The notes under the pieces: model-generated
The model's input: the letters and a program-made list of their open reading frames with translations, nothing else
The model's database searches: none
What the model was told of the DNA's origin: nothing
Source: Ureibacillus aquaedulcis
Lineage (GTDB): Bacteria > Bacillota > Bacilli > Bacillales_A > Planococcaceae
Assembly: GCF_030418165.1 (NCBI RefSeq)
Contig: NZ_JAUHTQ010000001.1
Coordinates: 372,001-436,000 of the forward strand
DNA: 64,000 bases
Direction: 5' to 3'
Part shown: positions 37,356 through 46,132 of the stretch, in pieces
How positions within the stretch are numbered: the stretch's first letter is position 1
Layout of the letters: every line of letters begins with the position of its first letter
Program-made: the position numbers and the translations under genes

Positions 37356-37436
37356 AACTTCATTCAATGAGTAGTGCCTACTTTCATTGAATGAAGTTAC
37401 AGCCCCGGCCAGCTCGGATACAAGATAGGCCAGGGC
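37356..37436 (+). promoter_or_regulatory. Double-hairpin leader of the amylase-like gene
   Basis: A perfect 15-bp inverted repeat (37356-37370 with 37384-37398, 13-nt loop) is followed immediately by a second stem GCCCCGGCC/GGCCAGGGC (37402-37410 with 37428-37436, one C-A mismatch). The SD AGGAG (37446) lies 10 nt further. There is no T-run, so this is a structured 5' leader rather than a terminator. Confidence 0.6.
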
Positions 37437-37455
37437 ACATTTGATAGGAGAGATA

Positions 37456-38916
37456 ATGTTGAAACTTACAAAATGGATTAGCGCCACAGTGGCGTCAGCT
37501 TTAGTTGCTGCATCATTTTCTGTAACTACGCCTGCAAGTGCACAGGAGACAAAAACGATTGCAGATGAAACAATATATGATTTATTAGTGGACCGATATT
37601 TTAACGCCACAGCAGAAAACGATTACAATGCAGATCCCAAAGACAACACTCAGTTTGCGGGTGGAGACTTTAGAGGGTTAATTGATAAATTTTCTTTAAT
37701 ACAAGATTTGGGTTATAGTATTGTCTCAATCGGATCTATTTTCAAAACCGAAAAGTATGACGGTTCGATGGCAACTAGCTATCATGATCTTGAACCTCAT
37801 TTTGGTACAGCCGAAGAATTGGAAACTGTGATTGATACGTATAGTCAGAGTAATGTAAAAGTAATGGTTGATTTTCCATTATCAAATGTAAGTGAAAATC
37901 ATGAATGGGCACAAGATCCAGCAAAGGCTGAATGGATAGCTGGAAGCTCGGATGGTAAAGTGCAGTGGGACTTGCAAAATGAAGAAGTACAGCAAGCTTT
38001 ACTTGATGCGGTAGTAGACTTTGTTTCGACATATAAATTTGGCGGTGTTCGATTAACGAACCTAGGAAACGCGGATACTGAATTCTTAAACGAATTAATC
38101 TCTGCAATAAAAGAAGTAAACGAGAATCTTTATGTCATTTCAAATGAACAAAGCGATGCAAACTTTGATGCAAACTATTTCTCGGAAACAACTGAAGCTT
38201 TTCGAAATGTCTACAAGAATGTGGACCAAGATTCATCCAATCTTTTAGCTCATATTGAACCATATGCAAAAGGGGATCAAGCTCCTACGCAACTTATGCT
38301 TGATAATCTCTTAACTGACCGTTTTACTTTAACGAATGAAGCCTTTCCACCAACAAGAACAAGACTAGGAATTGTAGCGACACTGCTGCTGCCCGGCGTT
38401 CCAGTAACTCAATACGGAACTGAACTGATAATGAATGGTGAAGCCGGACCTAAGGCACATCAGCTGTACAATTTCAAAACTGACGAAGAAATGATCGACT
38501 TTATTGGAGATATTCAAACGTTACGTTCACAATCAGAAACACTGAGAAACGGCGAATATAAGCTACTTAAAAATGAAAATGGTTTCTTGGCATTTGAACG
38601 CTTCTCTGATCAGGAAAGATGGATTGTTGTCATTAATAATACCGGAAAGACAACACGATTTGATATATCAGAAGAAGAAATCGGAGCCGGTAAAGAACTT
38701 CTTGCCATGCTGGACAGCGATACGATCCGTGTAAACAATGAAGGAAATTATCCAATCATCCTTGACCGTGAAATCGTCGAGATTTTTCAAGTGAAGGATG
38801 AAAAAGGGATCAATAAAGGCTATCTAGCAGCATTGGCAGTTGTCTATGTATTATTTATTGGATTTATTATCGCCATTATTAAACGAGGCAAAAGAAAGAG
38901 AACGAAAGAACAATAG
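37456..38916 (+). CDS. Membrane-anchored GH13 alpha-amylase-like protein, probably catalytically dead
   Basis: 486 residues: signal peptide (1-30, ending PASAQ), an amylase-type (beta/alpha)8 domain with DRYFNATAENDYN near the start and LLPGVPVTQYGTELIMNGE near residue 315, a C-terminal beta domain, and a terminal membrane anchor (about 457-475) with a basic tail. GH13 catalytic motifs look degenerate by eye: DVVxNH reads DFPLSNV, the nucleophile site GxRxD reads GGVRLTN, the acid/base site reads VISNE, and NHD reads NEA. All three catalytic acids therefore seem lost, suggesting a carbohydrate-binding or structural role at the outer membrane face. ATG 37456 follows AGGAG by 5 nt. Confidence 0.8.
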   Translation: MLKLTKWISATVASALVAASFSVTTPASAQETKTIADETIYDLLVDRYFNATAENDYNADPKDNTQFAGGDFRGLIDKFSLIQDLGYSIVSIGSIFKTEKYDGSMATSYHDLEPHFGTAEELETVIDTYSQSNVKVMVDFPLSNVSENHEWAQDPAKAEWIAGSSDGKVQWDLQNEEVQQALLDAVVDFVSTYKFGGVRLTNLGNADTEFLNELISAIKEVNENLYVISNEQSDANFDANYFSETTEAFRNVYKNVDQDSSNLLAHIEPYAKGDQAPTQLMLDNLLTDRFTLTNEAFPPTRTRLGIVATLLLPGVPVTQYGTELIMNGEAGPKAHQLYNFKTDEEMIDFIGDIQTLRSQSETLRNGEYKLLKNENGFLAFERFSDQERWIVVINNTGKTTRFDISEEEIGAGKELLAMLDSDTIRVNNEGNYPIILDREIVEIFQVKDEKGINKGYLAALAVVYVLFIGFIIAIIKRGKRKRTKEQ

Positions 38917-38920
38917 ACGA

Positions 38921-38958
38921 AAAAGGTAAAATTACATTTGTAATTTTGCCTTTTTTTG
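38921..38958 (+). terminator. Terminator after the amylase-like gene
   Basis: AAAAGGTAAAATTAC (38921-38935) pairs with GTAATTTTGCCTTTT (38940-38954) with one G-U pair and a 4-nt loop, then more Ts. Confidence 0.9.
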
Positions 38959-39044
38959 TTTAAACGATTGTTATGTTAATAAAATTTTATGGCTAATTTT
39001 TGGCGGTAATGTGCTAAATGGTGCAGATTTGGCTCAATTTTTAG

Positions 39045-39103
39045 TTATTTCTGAAAAATAAAACTAAAATTTATTGACTTCAATTGTTACAGGAATATAT
39101 AAT
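39045..39103 (+). promoter_or_regulatory. Promoter of the opp operon with CodY-like box
   Basis: -35 TTGACT (39074-39079), 18-bp spacer and -10 TATAAT (39098-39103) form a good promoter. TTATTTCTGAAAAAT (39045-39059), 14 bp upstream, matches 11 of 15 positions of the CodY box AATTTTCWGAAAATT, with a perfect core TTTCTGAAAA. Oligopeptide transporters are commonly CodY-controlled. The rest of the 300-bp gap is AT-rich without a gene. Confidence 0.5.
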
Positions 39104-39233
39104 TTATTGCAAGAATACAAAAAATATTGATTATTTGAGAAGTTTTTAATAATTTGAAGATACTTCATAGTTTGAGAATTTGTAAAATTCAAATTAATAG
39201 TATTCACCATGATTACTAGAAAGGAGAGTTAAT

Positions 39234-40262
39234 TTGAAGGGAAATGAACTTTTAAAGATTAATAACTTACATACTGGATTCCGGATTAAAGATACATTTT
39301 ACGATGCAGTCGATGGCGTATCATTATCAGTTAAGAAAAATGAAATATTGGCAATCGTAGGTGAATCGGGATGCGGCAAAAGTACACTTGCTACATCCAT
39401 TATTGGTCTATATGACCACAATAAAACGCGAGTACAAGGCGAGATTGTATTTGATAATAAGAACTTGGCAGCTCTTTCAGAAGAGGAAATGAACGATATA
39501 CGAGGTTTTCAAATTAGCATGATTTTCCAAGATCCACTTTCTGCGTTAAATCCATTAATGCGAATTGGAGAGCAGATCGAGGAAGGTCTAATCTATCATA
39601 CGAAATTAGACAAGAGTAAACGAGATAGCAGGGTTCTCGAATTACTGCAGCAAGTAGGGATTCGCAATCCAGAACGTGTTGCAAGACAGTTTCCGCACCA
39701 ATTATCAGGTGGTATGAGACAAAGGGTTATCATTGCAATCGCAATTGCGTGTAAACCTCAAATCATTATTGCGGATGAGCCGACTACTGCACTGGACGTA
39801 ACAATTCAAGCTCAAATTTTAGACTTATTGATTGAGCTGCAAGCAGAAACGGAAGCAGGAATTATTTTAATCACCCATGACCTAGGTGTTGTAGCTGAAG
39901 TTGCAGACCGTGTTGCAGTTATGTATGCAGGGCAAATTATTGAAGAAGCAGCTGTAGAGGAATTGTTTGCAAATCCCAAACACCCGTATACACGTTCTTT
40001 ATTTAACTCAATCCCTCAGATGAACTCACAGTCGGATCGATTGAATGTAATTGAAGGGATTGTACCTTCGTTAATGAATCTTCCGCGTTCAGGTTGTCGA
40101 TTCTCTTCCCGTATTCCTTGGATACCAGGAGAAGCTCATGAGGAAAATCCAGCACTTCATGAAATTTCACCAGGACATTTTGTTCGTTGCACATGTTGGA
40201 AAGAGTTTCATTTTAAAACGGATAAAGGGGGCGGGACACATGAGCTTTATGCAAATAAATGA
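39234..40262 (+). CDS. oppD: Oligopeptide ABC transporter ATPase OppD
   Basis: One of two nucleotide-binding subunits of an Opp/App-type peptide importer. 342 residues: Walker A GESGCGKST near residue 42, signature LSGGMRQR near 158, Walker B IIIADEPTTALD, and the C-terminal oligopeptide/dipeptide extension with several cysteines (CRFSSRIP, CTCWKE) typical of the iron-sulfur-like OppD tail. TTG 39234 follows AAAGGAGAG. It overlaps oppF by 23 bp. The D-F-first order recalls the B. subtilis app operon, which also lies near fabF and trpS. Confidence 0.93.
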   Translation: MKGNELLKINNLHTGFRIKDTFYDAVDGVSLSVKKNEILAIVGESGCGKSTLATSIIGLYDHNKTRVQGEIVFDNKNLAALSEEEMNDIRGFQISMIFQDPLSALNPLMRIGEQIEEGLIYHTKLDKSKRDSRVLELLQQVGIRNPERVARQFPHQLSGGMRQRVIIAIAIACKPQIIIADEPTTALDVTIQAQILDLLIELQAETEAGIILITHDLGVVAEVADRVAVMYAGQIIEEAAVEELFANPKHPYTRSLFNSIPQMNSQSDRLNVIEGIVPSLMNLPRSGCRFSSRIPWIPGEAHEENPALHEISPGHFVRCTCWKEFHFKTDKGGGTHELYANK

Positions 40263-41187
40263 TTTAAAAGTTCACTATCCTGTTCGCGGCGGATTCTTCA
40301 ATACTGTAATTGACCGTGTACTTGCTGTTGATGGTATCACAATGGAGTTTGAAAGAGGAAAAGCATATGGTCTAGTTGGCGAGTCGGGGTGTGGGAAATC
40401 CACAACAGGTAAAGCCTTGATTGGTCTGGAGAAGATTACCAACGGGAGTATCATATACGAAGGTGAAAATGTTACAAATAAGAGAAGAAATCGTAAATCA
40501 TCCTTCAATCGCGATGTGCAAATGATTTTCCAGGATGCACATTCGAGCCTGAATCCTCGTAAACGAGTTAAGGATATTATTGCAGAACCGATTCGCAACT
40601 TTTTAAACCTTACTCCTAAAGAGGAAGAACGTAAAATCAGTGAATTACTAGAAATTGTAGGGATGCCTGAGGATGCAAAGTTAAAATATCCACATGAATT
40701 CTCTGGGGGGCAAAAACAGCGTCTGGGGATTGCAAGGGCAATTGCAACCAATCCGAAGCTAATTATTGCAGACGAACCAGTTTCAGCACTTGATTTGTCT
40801 GTACAAGCACAAGTACTGAACTTCATGAAGGATATTCAAAATGAGTTTGGTCTTAGTTATTTATTTATATCCCACGATTTGGGTGTTGTTAAACATATGT
40901 GTGACCATATTTCCATAATGTATAAAGGTAGATTTGTAGAAACGGGTACAAAACATGATATTTATACAAACCCGCAGCATATTTACACAAAGCGTCTACT
41001 TTCCGCAATACCAGAAGTATCCCCGGCGGGAAGAGAAAATCGAAAACGTGAAAGAATTCTTGTGGAACAGCATTATCAAGCAGAACATAAAAATTATTTT
41101 GATGAAAATGAACGTGTATTTGATTTATTACAAGTCTCAAACACTCATTATGTTGCAGCTACTTCACAAGTGAGGGGGGTCTTGTAG
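40240..41187 (+). CDS. oppF: Oligopeptide ABC transporter ATPase OppF
   Basis: Second ATPase of the peptide importer, pairing with OppD. ATG 40240 follows AAAGGGGGCGGGA and gives 315 residues (MSFMQINDLKVHYPV); the frame is open further upstream inside oppD without an SD. Walker A GESGCGKST, signature FSGGQKQRLG and Walker B IIADEPVSALD are intact. The C-terminal tail after residue 250 is charged and less conserved. oppB begins 2 bp after the stop. Confidence 0.93.
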   Translation: MSFMQINDLKVHYPVRGGFFNTVIDRVLAVDGITMEFERGKAYGLVGESGCGKSTTGKALIGLEKITNGSIIYEGENVTNKRRNRKSSFNRDVQMIFQDAHSSLNPRKRVKDIIAEPIRNFLNLTPKEEERKISELLEIVGMPEDAKLKYPHEFSGGQKQRLGIARAIATNPKLIIADEPVSALDLSVQAQVLNFMKDIQNEFGLSYLFISHDLGVVKHMCDHISIMYKGRFVETGTKHDIYTNPQHIYTKRLLSAIPEVSPAGRENRKRERILVEQHYQAEHKNYFDENERVFDLLQVSNTHYVAATSQVRGVL

Positions 41188-41189
41188 AG

Positions 41190-42152
41190 ATGTGGAAAAC
41201 GATTGTAAGAAGATTTCTAATCATGATCCCTCAATTGTTCGTATTGAGTGTGATTATCTTCGTCTTAGCAAAATTTATGCCTGGTGACCCGTTTACGGGT
41301 TTAATCTCACCACAAACGGATCCCGCTCGTATCGCGGAATTAACCGAAAAAGCAGGATTAAATGATCCATGGCATATTCAGTATATGAGATGGATAGGAA
41401 ATGCCTTCCAGGGTGATTTAGGTCTAAGCTATACGTACAAACGAGATGTTGCCGATCTAATTGGCGAACGCGCATTGAATACATTTTGGCTATCGTTGCT
41501 GAGTGTGTTTATACTCTATTTAATCGCTATTCCATTAGGAATCTTAGCAGGAAGATATCAAAACTCCCGATTAGATAAAACAATTGTATTGTATAGTTTT
41601 GTTACATATGCAATTCCTACATTTGTTTTGGGATTAATCTTCTTATTCCTATTTGGCTATAAATTGGAGTGGTTCCCTACAAGCGGTAGTGTTGACATTA
41701 AATATGAAGCGGGAACTTTGAGATATTACTGGGATAAATTTTATCACATTCTTTTACCGTCGTTTACTTACGCAGTCTTAGGAACTACAGGAATTATCCA
41801 ATATCTGCGATCTGAAATTATCGATGCAAAAACAATGGATTATGTGCGAACAGCACGAAGCAAAGGGATTCCAATGCGAAAAGTGTATTCAAAACATATT
41901 TTCCGTAATTCTTTGCTGCCGATTGCAGCGTTTTTAGGATTTACGATTACGGGTTTGTTAGGTGGCTCGATTTTCGTCGAAACGATTTTTGGTTACCCTG
42001 GGATGGGTCAACTATTTGTAAGTTCCATTTCTTCACGTGATTACAGTGTTATTACAGCACTAGTTATGTTATTTGGATTCTTAGCTCTTTTAGGTAGTCT
42101 ATTATCCGATATTATTATGAGTATTGTTGACCCTCGCATTAGGATTGAATAG
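41190..42152 (+). CDS. oppB: Oligopeptide ABC transporter permease OppB
   Basis: Membrane-spanning subunit, 320 residues with six helices. The first helix (about 10-30) precedes a periplasmic loop with the family segment MPGDPFTGL; the cytoplasmic EAA loop reads RTARSKGIPMRKVYSKHIFRN in part near residue 215. Works with OppC to form the pore. Tightly spaced between oppF and oppC. Confidence 0.94.
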   Translation: MWKTIVRRFLIMIPQLFVLSVIIFVLAKFMPGDPFTGLISPQTDPARIAELTEKAGLNDPWHIQYMRWIGNAFQGDLGLSYTYKRDVADLIGERALNTFWLSLLSVFILYLIAIPLGILAGRYQNSRLDKTIVLYSFVTYAIPTFVLGLIFLFLFGYKLEWFPTSGSVDIKYEAGTLRYYWDKFYHILLPSFTYAVLGTTGIIQYLRSEIIDAKTMDYVRTARSKGIPMRKVYSKHIFRNSLLPIAAFLGFTITGLLGGSIFVETIFGYPGMGQLFVSSISSRDYSVITALVMLFGFLALLGSLLSDIIMSIVDPRIRIE

Positions 42153-42183
42153 GCAAAACTAAAAAAGTTAAGGAGGATCCGAA

Positions 42184-43092
42184 ATGGCAAAAAAAAATAA
42201 AAAAACTGGAAACAACAACTATGTAAACTCTCCTCCTACTGGATTGCAGGTAATTTTTCGAGAGTTTATGAAAGATAAATTAGCGATGTTTTCACTAATC
42301 TTGTTAGTGGTCGTGATTCTGGGTATCTTTGTATGGGCGTGGCTAGGTATAGATCAGCAACAACTACTGCGTGTAAGCTTAAGAGATAAATTTGCAGAAC
42401 CTGGCGAAAAATTCTTGCTTGGTGCTGACCAAGGCGGTAAGGATATCGTTGGGCAAATTATTGTCGGTGCACGAAACTCAATGTTAATAGCGATTGCTAT
42501 TACATTAATTACGGGAGTATTTGGTGTCGCAGTAGGTTTGATTTGTGGATATTTTGGTGGATGGATCGATAATCTGTTTATGAGGATCATTGACTTCTTT
42601 ATTACAATTCCACAATTAATGTTAATTATTGTGTTCATCACTGTTGTACCGAAATATACGGTAGGAGCATTCATTTTAATTATGAGTCTCTTCTTGTGGA
42701 CAGGAACAGCGCGTCTTGTTCGTTCCAAAGCTTTATCAGAAAGTAGACGAGACTATGTTCAGGCTTCGAAAACACTCGGTACAAATGATTTTGTCATTAT
42801 TACCCGTGAAATATTGCCTAACCTAAGTTCGATCATCATTGTTGAAATGACGTTGAACTTTGCGGGAAATGTAGGTATTGAAACCGGTCTATCCTACTTA
42901 GGATTTGGATTGCCGCAATCTACACCATCATTGGGTACTTTGGTAGCGAGTGCAAATAATCCGCTTGTATTACAACAATACTGGTGGTCGTGGCTGCCAG
43001 CTGCATTATTTATCCTATTAATGATGTTGGGCATCAACTATGTAGGGCAAGCATTACGAAGAGCAGCGGATTCACGTCAACGATTGGGATAA
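42184..43092 (+). CDS. oppC: Oligopeptide ABC transporter permease OppC
   Basis: Second pore subunit, 302 residues with six helices and a Lys/Asn-rich N-terminus. The family segment FLLGADQGGKDIVGQIIVGA near residue 78 matches OppC/DppC, and the EAA loop includes YVQASKTLGTND near residue 195. SD AAGGAGGATCC precedes ATG 42184. Confidence 0.94.
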   Translation: MAKKNKKTGNNNYVNSPPTGLQVIFREFMKDKLAMFSLILLVVVILGIFVWAWLGIDQQQLLRVSLRDKFAEPGEKFLLGADQGGKDIVGQIIVGARNSMLIAIAITLITGVFGVAVGLICGYFGGWIDNLFMRIIDFFITIPQLMLIIVFITVVPKYTVGAFILIMSLFLWTGTARLVRSKALSESRRDYVQASKTLGTNDFVIITREILPNLSSIIIVEMTLNFAGNVGIETGLSYLGFGLPQSTPSLGTLVASANNPLVLQQYWWSWLPAALFILLMMLGINYVGQALRRAADSRQRLG

Positions 43093-43160
43093 AAAAATTT
43101 GAATTATAGTTTCTGAAAATTTTATGTTTTGAAATTACTAGGTTGAAACAGGGGTACCAC

Positions 43161-43194
43161 CATATTTACAAAATGGAAGTAAATATGTTTTATT
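43161..43194 (+). terminator. Hairpin between oppC and oppA
   Basis: CATATTTAC (43161-43169) pairs with GTAAATATG (43179-43187), followed by TTTTATTAT. The stem is AT-rich and weak, so it probably acts as a partial terminator or processing/stability element that lets oppA be expressed at a different level. Confidence 0.5.
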
Positions 43195-43239
43195 ATAAAT
43201 AAATCTTATCGGTACAAATAAGAAAAGGGAGGAACAGAA

Positions 43240-45072
43240 ATGAAGAAAACTAAGTGGTCATTAGTAGCACTGCTTTTGTCAGTATTACTTGTTCTAGCGG
43301 CTTGTAGTGGCGGAGATGAAGAGCCAACAACTGAAGAACCAGAAGAAACGTCGACTGAAGATACAACTGATGGTGAACCAGCAGGTGAAGATTCAGGTAG
43401 TCTATTTGAAGTTGCTGTCACTAACGAAGGCGAAGCAATCGAGGGTGGAACACTTCAAGTAGCAATGGTTAAAGATGAGCCTTTCCAAGGTATCTTCAAC
43501 TGGGAACTTTATGAGGATGGATATGATGCTGATTTAATGGAATGGATGACAAACTCTCTATTCGAGGTTGATGAAAACTTCATGATTACTGATGAAGGGA
43601 TCGCAACTTTAGAGGTTGACCAAGAAAACAACAAAGCAACTGTTAAAATTCGTGAAGATGTAAAATGGTCTGACGGTGAGCCGTTAACAATCGAAGACGT
43701 TATTTTACCTTACCATATTATTGGGCACAAGGATTATACTGGTGTTCGCTATGATACTGCATTCCAAAATATCATTGGGGCAGAAGAGTATCATGCAGGA
43801 ACTGCAGAAACAATCTCAGGTCTTAAACAAATTGATGATTACACATTAGAAATTAGCTTTAAACAATTATCTCCATCTATCTTCTACGGTGGGGACGGTC
43901 TATGGACATACGCAGCTCCAGCTCATCAAATCGCTGATATCCCTGTAGGTGAATTAGTAGAGTCTGATGCAGTTCGTAAAAACCCTGTATCACTAGGTGC
44001 ATTCAAGATTGATAAAATCGTGCCAGGTGAATCTGTATCTTTCGTGAAAAACGAAAATTACTGGAAGGGTGTACCAAAACTTGATGGCGTAGTAGTGAAA
44101 GTGGTTCCATCAAGCTCTATCTCAGTAGCAATCGAATCAGGCGATTATGATATTGTCCAAAGCTTCAATGCAACAAAAATGCCGGAGATTGAAAACCTTG
44201 AAAACATTTCAATCTTAGGACGTCCAGAGCTTTACTATTCTTACCTTGGTTTTAAATTAGGTAAATTCGACACAGTAGAAAATAAAGTAGTAACAGATAT
44301 GGAAGGCTCTAAAATGGGTAACCAACAATTGCGTCAAGCAATGGGGTATGCTTTAGATATCGAACAAGTTTCTGAAGTATTCTACAACAACCTACGTGAG
44401 CGTGCGAATTCTTTAATTCCACCAGTATTTGAAGCATTCTATGATGAAGAATTAGCTGGTTACACTTATGATCCGGAAAAAGCAATGGCTTTATTGGATG
44501 AAGCTGGTTACGAAGATGTAGATGGCGACGGATTCCGTGAAGATCCAAATGGTGAACCATTAGAAATCAAATTAGCTTCTATGTCAAGTGATGCAACACA
44601 AGAAGAAATCATCGCCTTCTACCTGCAAAACTGGGCTGACGTTGGTTTAAATGTAACATTAACGACTGGTCGTTTAATTGAATTCAACGCATTCTATGAT
44701 ATGGTTGAAGCAGATGACCCAGAGATCGATATTTATATGGGTGCTTGGGGAACTGGTACAAACCCATCTCCGTCTGGCTTATATGGTGAAGCGGATCCAT
44801 TTAACTACAGCCGTTATACTTCAGAAGAATTAGAAACAACTGTAAGAGCGATCGACTCACCAGAAGCATTTGACACTGAATACCGTGCTGATCAGTTCAA
44901 AGCGTTCCAACAACATATCGAGGAAGTGGCTAATATCATTCCAATGCAATTCCGTTACGAGATTATGCCAGTAAACAAACGTGTGAAAAACTTCAGTTTC
45001 GATTATGCTGATGAATATACAAGTCATTTACATGAATTAGAATTAGTTGCTGAAGAACCAGTTGCTAACTAA
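43240..45072 (+). CDS. oppA: Oligopeptide-binding lipoprotein OppA
   Basis: Extracellular solute-binding lipoprotein that captures peptides for OppBCDF. 610 residues: signal peptide with lipobox LAAC (Cys 22), a Glu/Thr/Asp-rich linker (about 25-55), then the SBP family 5 fold with VKWSDGEPLTIEDV near residue 143 and WGTGTNPSPSGLY near residue 505. It is the last gene of the D-F-B-C-A operon, separated from oppC by 147 bp with a small hairpin. SD AAGGGAGGAAC precedes ATG 43240. Strong codon bias towards common codons suggests high expression. Confidence 0.95.
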   Translation: MKKTKWSLVALLLSVLLVLAACSGGDEEPTTEEPEETSTEDTTDGEPAGEDSGSLFEVAVTNEGEAIEGGTLQVAMVKDEPFQGIFNWELYEDGYDADLMEWMTNSLFEVDENFMITDEGIATLEVDQENNKATVKIREDVKWSDGEPLTIEDVILPYHIIGHKDYTGVRYDTAFQNIIGAEEYHAGTAETISGLKQIDDYTLEISFKQLSPSIFYGGDGLWTYAAPAHQIADIPVGELVESDAVRKNPVSLGAFKIDKIVPGESVSFVKNENYWKGVPKLDGVVVKVVPSSSISVAIESGDYDIVQSFNATKMPEIENLENISILGRPELYYSYLGFKLGKFDTVENKVVTDMEGSKMGNQQLRQAMGYALDIEQVSEVFYNNLRERANSLIPPVFEAFYDEELAGYTYDPEKAMALLDEAGYEDVDGDGFREDPNGEPLEIKLASMSSDATQEEIIAFYLQNWADVGLNVTLTTGRLIEFNAFYDMVEADDPEIDIYMGAWGTGTNPSPSGLYGEADPFNYSRYTSEELETTVRAIDSPEAFDTEYRADQFKAFQQHIEEVANIIPMQFRYEIMPVNKRVKNFSFDYADEYTSHLHELELVAEEPVAN

Positions 45073-45083
45073 TTAAAAGAGTG

Positions 45084-45127
45084 AGATGAATCCAGGGTAT
45101 AAACTTCCCCGGATTCATCTTTTTTAA
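45084..45127 (+). terminator. Terminator after oppA
   Basis: AGATGAATCC(A)GGG pairs with CCC(C)GGATTCATCT (45084-45120), followed by TTTTT. Confidence 0.9.
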
Positions 45128-45149
45128 TTGTCTGGTGGTAGAGTAATCC

Positions 45150-45184
45150 CCATTAAAAAGAGCTGTTTCTTTTAGAAACAGCTC
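45150..45184 (-). terminator. Terminator of the DegV gene (minus strand)
   Basis: GAGCTGTTTCT (45160-45170) and AGAAACAGCTC (45174-45184) form a perfect 11-bp stem; on the minus strand it is followed by TTTTTAATGG. Confidence 0.85.
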
Positions 45185-45193
45185 ATCGAAAAA

Positions 45194-46045
45194 TTAGTAA
45201 TCCTTATCTGTAAAGAAAATTGCGATTGTACCAGGGCCTGCATGAGCTCCAATACTTGAACCGATCATTGTGATTTCGAAGGATTGCGGATGTAGTTTCT
45301 CCTCGATCAACCCTTGAACTTCATGAGCAAACTCTAAATCATCTCCATGGCTGATCCCGACTGTCTTATTTGAGAAGTCGCCGCCTCGTTCTGACATTAG
45401 GTCGATTATGCGATTAATCGCTTTTTTGCGACCCCGGATTTTTTCTAGAGGAATCAGTTTTCCATCCTCTACATGTAAAATCGGTTTGATGCTTAGCAGC
45501 CCGCCGATAAAAGCACTCGATTTTGATAGTCTTCCTCCTGCAGCCAAGTAGCTTAAGTTTTCAACTGTAAATAGGTGCGTCATATGCTCAGCCATGTGAG
45601 TGATTTTCTGGGCTGTTTCATCGCATGACAGACCCTGTTCTCGTAGTTGAACAGCTTCTTGTACAAGCAGGCCAAGTCCCAATGATGCACACTTGGAATC
45701 AATTATCTTTAATTTGAAATTCGGATAATTTTCGCGTACCTGGGATGCAATCATCATGGCAGTGCTATATGTACCCGATAAATTTGAAGATAAGGCAATA
45801 TATATACCTTCTTCATCATTCTTTGCAAGGGCTTCGAACTTATTTAGGAAAAGCTCTGGCGACACCTGCGAAGTTTTGGGAACTACACCTTCACGCATCG
45901 CATCATAAACAACTTTCGGCTCAATATCCAAAATATCATTGTATACCTGATTGTTTAAATCCACTCTTAGCGTTAATAGTTCTACATTTTTTTCTGTGAA
46001 AAAATCTTTAGGCAAATCACAGCCACTATCTGCGAAGATTTTCAT
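45194..46045 (-). CDS. DegV-family fatty-acid-binding protein
   Basis: Binds a fatty acid; family members present acyl groups to fatty-acid kinase FakA. 283 residues with the N-terminal DSGCDLP, the SQVSPELF segment, the lipid-head contact region SSNLSGTYSTA near residue 87, and the C-terminal IGAHAGPGTIAIFF. I prefer the second ATG (46045), 7 nt from the SD AAAGGGGG; the ATG at 46051 is almost on top of that SD. Its position next to yitU/yitV/yitW-like genes suggests the YitS branch. Confidence 0.9.
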   Translation of the reverse strand: MKIFADSGCDLPKDFFTEKNVELLTLRVDLNNQVYNDILDIEPKVVYDAMREGVVPKTSQVSPELFLNKFEALAKNDEEGIYIALSSNLSGTYSTAMMIASQVRENYPNFKLKIIDSKCASLGLGLLVQEAVQLREQGLSCDETAQKITHMAEHMTHLFTVENLSYLAAGGRLSKSSAFIGGLLSIKPILHVEDGKLIPLEKIRGRKKAINRIIDLMSERGGDFSNKTVGISHGDDLEFAHEVQGLIEEKLHPQSFEITMIGSSIGAHAGPGTIAIFFTDKDY

Positions 46046-46132
46046 TTTCATACCCCCTTTGAAGTTCTTTTTTAAGTTTAAGGTGCTTTATTGTTCGAGA
46101 AATAAACACTAGCGGCATTCCACAATCTATAC

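Noticed and set aside
40275-40826. 183-codon minus-strand frame inside oppF
   Set aside because: Serine/isoleucine-rich translation typical of an antisense frame to an ABC ATPase; no SD.
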